Of a DNA stretch of 64,000 nt, positions 63,718 through 64,000 are shown piece by piece. Each line of letters begins with the position of its first letter. The first letter of the stretch is position 1. Origin of the DNA: Phycisphaerae bacterium. Lineage in GTDB: Bacteria > Planctomycetota > Phycisphaerae > Phycisphaerales > SM1A02. The DNA lies in contig PBAX01000023.1 of assembly GCA_002716385.1 (NCBI GenBank), positions 1 through 64,000 on the forward strand, in the 5' to 3' direction. The notes under the pieces were generated by a model. It saw nothing but the letters and a program-made list of their open reading frames with translations. It was not told the DNA's origin and did no database searches. The translations under genes and the position numbers were made by a program.

Positions 63718-64000
63718 TTTTTCCATGACTATTCCCCTGCCAAATGGCAGATTCATTGGCCTCGTACCGTTCCAGTGACGGTCGGGGCCAATGCCTTTTT
63801 TGGCCCACCCAGCAAGGCCAAAAGGCCAGACAAGCCCTTTGGCATGCTATTATTAGCCTCGTATCTCAAGAGCGAAAACATGGCTATTCCAAGTGAATGG
63901 CTCCTGCTCGCTGGAGAGGTATCCCATTGACGCTTCTGGCCTGAATCCGTGGTTGGATTCATGCGGTTCAACCGTAGGCTGGCAAACGAACAGGCACCGT
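63718..64000. other. Region after rpoC without a recognised gene
   Basis: These 283 bases hold a 7-bp hairpin (GGGCCAA/TTGGCCC, 63785-63806, loop TGCCTTTT) that could be a weak rpoC terminator, and a second short palindrome nearby. No gene is recognised; the usual next genes (rpsL, rpsG, fusA) do not start here. A frame opening at 63960 runs off the window, but has no ribosome site. Confidence 0.45.

Noticed and set aside
63960-64000. Possible start of a next gene after rpoC (MRFNRRLANEQAP)
   Set aside because: Too short to judge, no ribosome site, and unlike ribosomal protein S12 that often follows rpoC.

Overview
The window looks like a chromosome segment of a planctomycete, most likely of the Phycisphaerae/Phycisphaerales type. 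The main reasons are the many secreted proteins ending in a dockerin-like pair of calcium loops followed by a C-terminal Gly-x-Cys, the 'GACC' cysteine repeats, a membrane protein combining DUF2231, a Planctomycete-type cytochrome c domain and leucine-rich repeats, and short C-terminal tails of the Val-Pro-Ala-Pro-Gly / hydrophobic / poly-Arg kind. This taxonomic call is inference from gene content; no rRNA is present. Base composition and codon use look even across the window, and I see no insertion sequence, integrase, prophage or CRISPR array.

Layout. 0-13 kb: a secreted protein, a thioredoxin-fold protein, a large dockerin-tailed lipoprotein, a Tat-exported metallophosphoesterase, and a tight minus-strand operon (small lipoprotein, RND adaptor, RND pump, YjbQ). 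A gene-poor stretch with hairpins follows, then a small lipoprotein and the DUF2231/cytochrome/LRR protein. 13-23 kb: two paralogous secreted trypsin-fold proteases with cysteine repeats and dockerin tails, a hydrolase/LolA-like pair, and a di-heme DUF1111 oxidoreductase with a dockerin tail. 23-29 kb: small membrane proteins, a GAF-SpoIIE phosphatase, glutamate decarboxylase, tRNA-Thr, and a secreted HEAT-repeat protein. 29-33 kb: a cobalamin riboswitch followed on the same strand by a dockerin-tailed secreted protein, an overlapping pseudopilin-like protein, moeA and moaD. 33-39 kb: mutL, nadE, an HTH-receiver regulator and pckA. 39-52 kb: tRNA-His, a nitrilase-family enzyme, tRNA-Phe, an MBL-rhodanese protein, two surface proteins with C-terminal sorting tails, a stand-alone MshEN domain protein, an M29 aminopeptidase, a hypothetical with a nuclease-like core, hflX, an S41 protease, an M20 hydrolase, a release-factor-like protein, tsaD and an FHA protein. 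52.7-63.7 kb: rplK-rplA-rplJ-rplL-rpoB-rpoC.

How it works together. The core is vegetative (transcription, translation, tRNA modification, repair, gluconeogenesis, NAD and molybdenum cofactor). Around it is a strong export investment: about a dozen secreted proteins, five of them carrying the same dockerin-like tail with no cohesin partner visible here. The least ordinary unit is the cobalamin riboswitch at 29.2-29.5 kb. It precedes no recognisable B12 synthesis or transport gene, but a secreted dockerin-tailed protein that overlaps a pseudopilin-like gene by four bases. This suggests a B12-responsive cell-surface apparatus.

Starts were moved from the longest reading frame where a Shine-Dalgarno sequence, stop/start overlap or family alignment argued for it. 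The clearest cases are glutamate decarboxylase (TTG start) and the lipoprotein at 10.9 kb.
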